From: Eimeria necatrix
Taxonomy: Eukaryota; Apicomplexa; Conoidasida; Eucoccidiorida; Eimeriidae
Length of the DNA: 32,500 bases
Direction of reading: 5' to 3'
Assembly: GCF_000499385.1 (NCBI RefSeq)
Contig: NW_013653421.1
Coordinates: 1 to 32,500 of the forward strand
Position 1 is the stretch's first letter; every line of letters begins with the position of its first letter. Positions 30,540 to 32,500 of this stretch are shown here, in pieces. The position numbers and the translations under genes are program-made. The notes under the pieces were generated by a model. That model was not told the origin of the DNA. It saw only the letters and a program-made list of their open reading frames with translations, and did no database searches.

Positions 30540-32500
30540 CCGGGGCATTCTACAGGAGACCAGCAGAAAAACAAAAATAAGATGCACTTGCGGGACACTG
30601 TACAAAAGAACACAGACGCGATTTACCATGAGCTGTCCTCGAAATCACAGACTGCAACATTATGCCTATGCCTGATTTAAGTGTCTTTTAATTCAGCCTT
30701 TGCTCAATTTAAATGTGCTTGCATGCAGCTGCCAGTGCTGCTCCGCTAAAGGAGCAATAAGGCAAGCTTTCCCACCACAGACAGCTTTGGGGTTGGCAGG
30801 GCTGAAGCTTAACAAGGTAGCACTCTTGAATTTACAGAGGATAAGAGTGCGACTTGCACGGCAAGGGTTTACTCATCCTACGCAGCCGCTGGCGCCTGCT
30901 GGAGCCTTAGAAAGAACGTAGTGGTCACTTTATTTCTAAGGGAGACTTGGTTTAATGTTTTCCTGAAGTATTGCTGAGGCTGGCTGTCACTGTGTGCTGT
31001 CACTTGCTTAGCAGCTTATTACGAAATCCATTTAGAAGATTCTGAATTCCAGTTGTGGCTGGCCAGTTGACTGCCAGCATGCAGCGAACAGCTAGCTGCC
31101 TAAGGCTTGTCTGCTCCTGCAGCTTCTTGAATTCTCTCCGGGAAAGCATCGACAGCCACGTGGCAGTCGCTGTTATATTCTCAGCACTTAGTGAAGAAAC
31201 ACCAAATCAAGAAAAGCTTTAATCAGCAACTCAGTGTAGAAAAACCAAACCAAAAAGGAATTTAATTTGCTGTAAGACAGGGCGTGGGCCAACGATTTGA
31301 AATGGTTGGGATACTATTCTCCCTGCCACAAGTCTGCAATCGTGAATTTCTCTGGTCGTTTGTTTCCTGCCTCCACAGTTTTCCTCATATGGGAATATTA
31401 TTTGTTTAGCAAAAACATCTGCTGGAACTGACAGTTATGAGGCCGCAACAGAAAGTCTAAAAAAGTAGAAAGCCAATGAACCACTACTTGCAACAGGGCT
31501 GCGCAAAGCAGTTCAAAGTGCCGCACATTGTTGTGCAGCAGCGGTCTGCACTCGAACCAGAGATAACTAAACAAAAACATTGGAAAGCGAATGACAAAAT
31601 AAACAAATAAAGTAATTCTGGGGTTGCTGGCGCTCCTAGACTCAACATGGCGCGAACTGGCACTAGACCCAGCAGCTGACAAAGGGTTAAACGGGAAAAG
31701 AAATTCTTTTCGCGACCACCAGCAAAGCCAAGAAGCTTAACGACTCAGCAAACAGAAAAAAACTGCATGCATCGAAAGAGTAGTAGTGCGCTCCAAGGGT
31801 TTTCACTTTTGCTGCACATGACTCCCATGTGTTGTGAAAGCACCTGCTGCTGGCAGATCTCTTTTCGGTTTTTTTCCTCTCCTTCAGAGACTGGAGGACC
31901 TCAGTGCTTTTTGCTGCCATTTCAGCAGCAGCTGCTGCTGAGCACAGAACACTGCTGCAGCACAGCTGCTGCTGAAGGCTGGGGAGAGCGCAGCCGGAAT
32001 TCGTCATTATTTCTAAATTAATGCTGCTGACGCAGCACTAATTCAACAACAACAATAAATGAAAATTAAAAATGCGAGAGGCATAAAGCGCTTTAATGGG
32101 GCTAAAGCCTCCAAAGCTGCTAAACATGAATGGAAGACTTTCGCACTCCCCGAAAAGAAGAAAATTCAGATGGCAGCAGAAATGGCTCGGAAACCCTAGG
32201 ATGAAAAGCCCTGAAACTCAGCTCCAGAAAATGCTGAAATCTGCTGCTAATCAAAGCTGCTGAAATAAACAAAACAAAGAGAAAGTGTGCAGTAGTTGTC
32301 CCATTAAACCCTGAAATGAATGAAAAGTGTTTGGAGGTGCACAAGCGCTCGGCAAATAGGAAGGTTTCCGTGCCGTGGGGCCTTAAAAGGTTCAAGTTCA
32401 TTAAGTTAATTCAAATTGAAATTGTTTTTGAACACTAATTGAATATTTTCAGCAACCCCCCTTCACAGAAACAGCTTCACTGCTGCTGCAGGTTGCTGCT
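30540..32500. other. Right-end region, no supported gene
   Basis: Only short frames. A few isolated CAG/CTG clusters reappear at 31845, 31925-31975, 32020 and 32475-32500, which may mark the approach of another repeat-rich segment. The minus-strand frame 32007-31687 (106 codons) contains a small alanine run but no start or splice support. Confidence 0.5.

Noticed and set aside
1..32500. tRNA, rRNA or CRISPR loci
   Set aside because: I looked for T-loop GTTCRANNC motifs with pairing arms, conserved rRNA stretches and regularly spaced direct repeats. The only regular repeats are triplets and the 21-nt minisatellite, and no cloverleaf was found by eye.

Overview
The window looks like nuclear DNA of a coccidian parasite of the genus Eimeria. 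Three things in the sequence point there. The first 11.7 kb is saturated with CAG/CTG triplet tracts that translate as runs of Q, A, S, L or C. Interstitial telomere-type blocks of TTTAGGG lie among them. The right half carries spliced genes of the Eimeria six-cysteine surface antigen (SAG) type, with a signal-peptide exon, phase-conserved introns and a C-terminal GPI signal. The species cannot be fixed from sequence reading alone.

Layout. 1-2,100: triplet repeats, TTTAGGG blocks, a 21-nt minisatellite and GTGTAC palindromes, with no gene I can support. 2,110-4,035: pieces of a minus-strand spliced gene (gene A) with faint beta-barrel character. 4,040-5,250: triplet tracts and CCCTAAA blocks, opposite in orientation to those at the left edge. 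5,840-8,530: a second minus-strand spliced gene (gene B), with at least six phase-compatible exons and perhaps a terminal transmembrane exon. 9,144-11,539: a third minus-strand gene (gene C), a multi-pass membrane protein with long homopolymer runs. Near 11.75 kb the triplet repeats stop and composition becomes ordinary, like the repeat-rich to repeat-poor segment change known in Eimeria chromosomes. 11.75-14.9 kb holds nothing I can support. 14.9-16.1 kb carries an inverted, broken copy of part of the SAG locus. 17.1-19.0 kb has two divergent unrecognised ORFs. 21.8-26.1 kb is the SAG locus. 26.1-32.5 kb is non-coding as far as I can see, with a 146-bp inverted-repeat pair near 30 kb.

The SAG locus is the most interesting part. 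One clear signal-peptide exon (21,829-21,967) is followed by three head-to-tail ectodomain cassettes. Each has four exons with the same boundary phases (entry phase 1, then 0, 2, 2). Only the last cassette ends in a GPI-anchor signal. Cassettes 2 and 3 have no obvious signal-peptide exon of their own. Because the phases match, the first exon could in principle be spliced to any of the three, or the locus could be partly decayed tandem genes. A separate 1.25-kb inverted duplicate at 14.9-16.1 kb keeps the exon lengths but has a stop, a frameshift, a lost splice donor and a lost cysteine.
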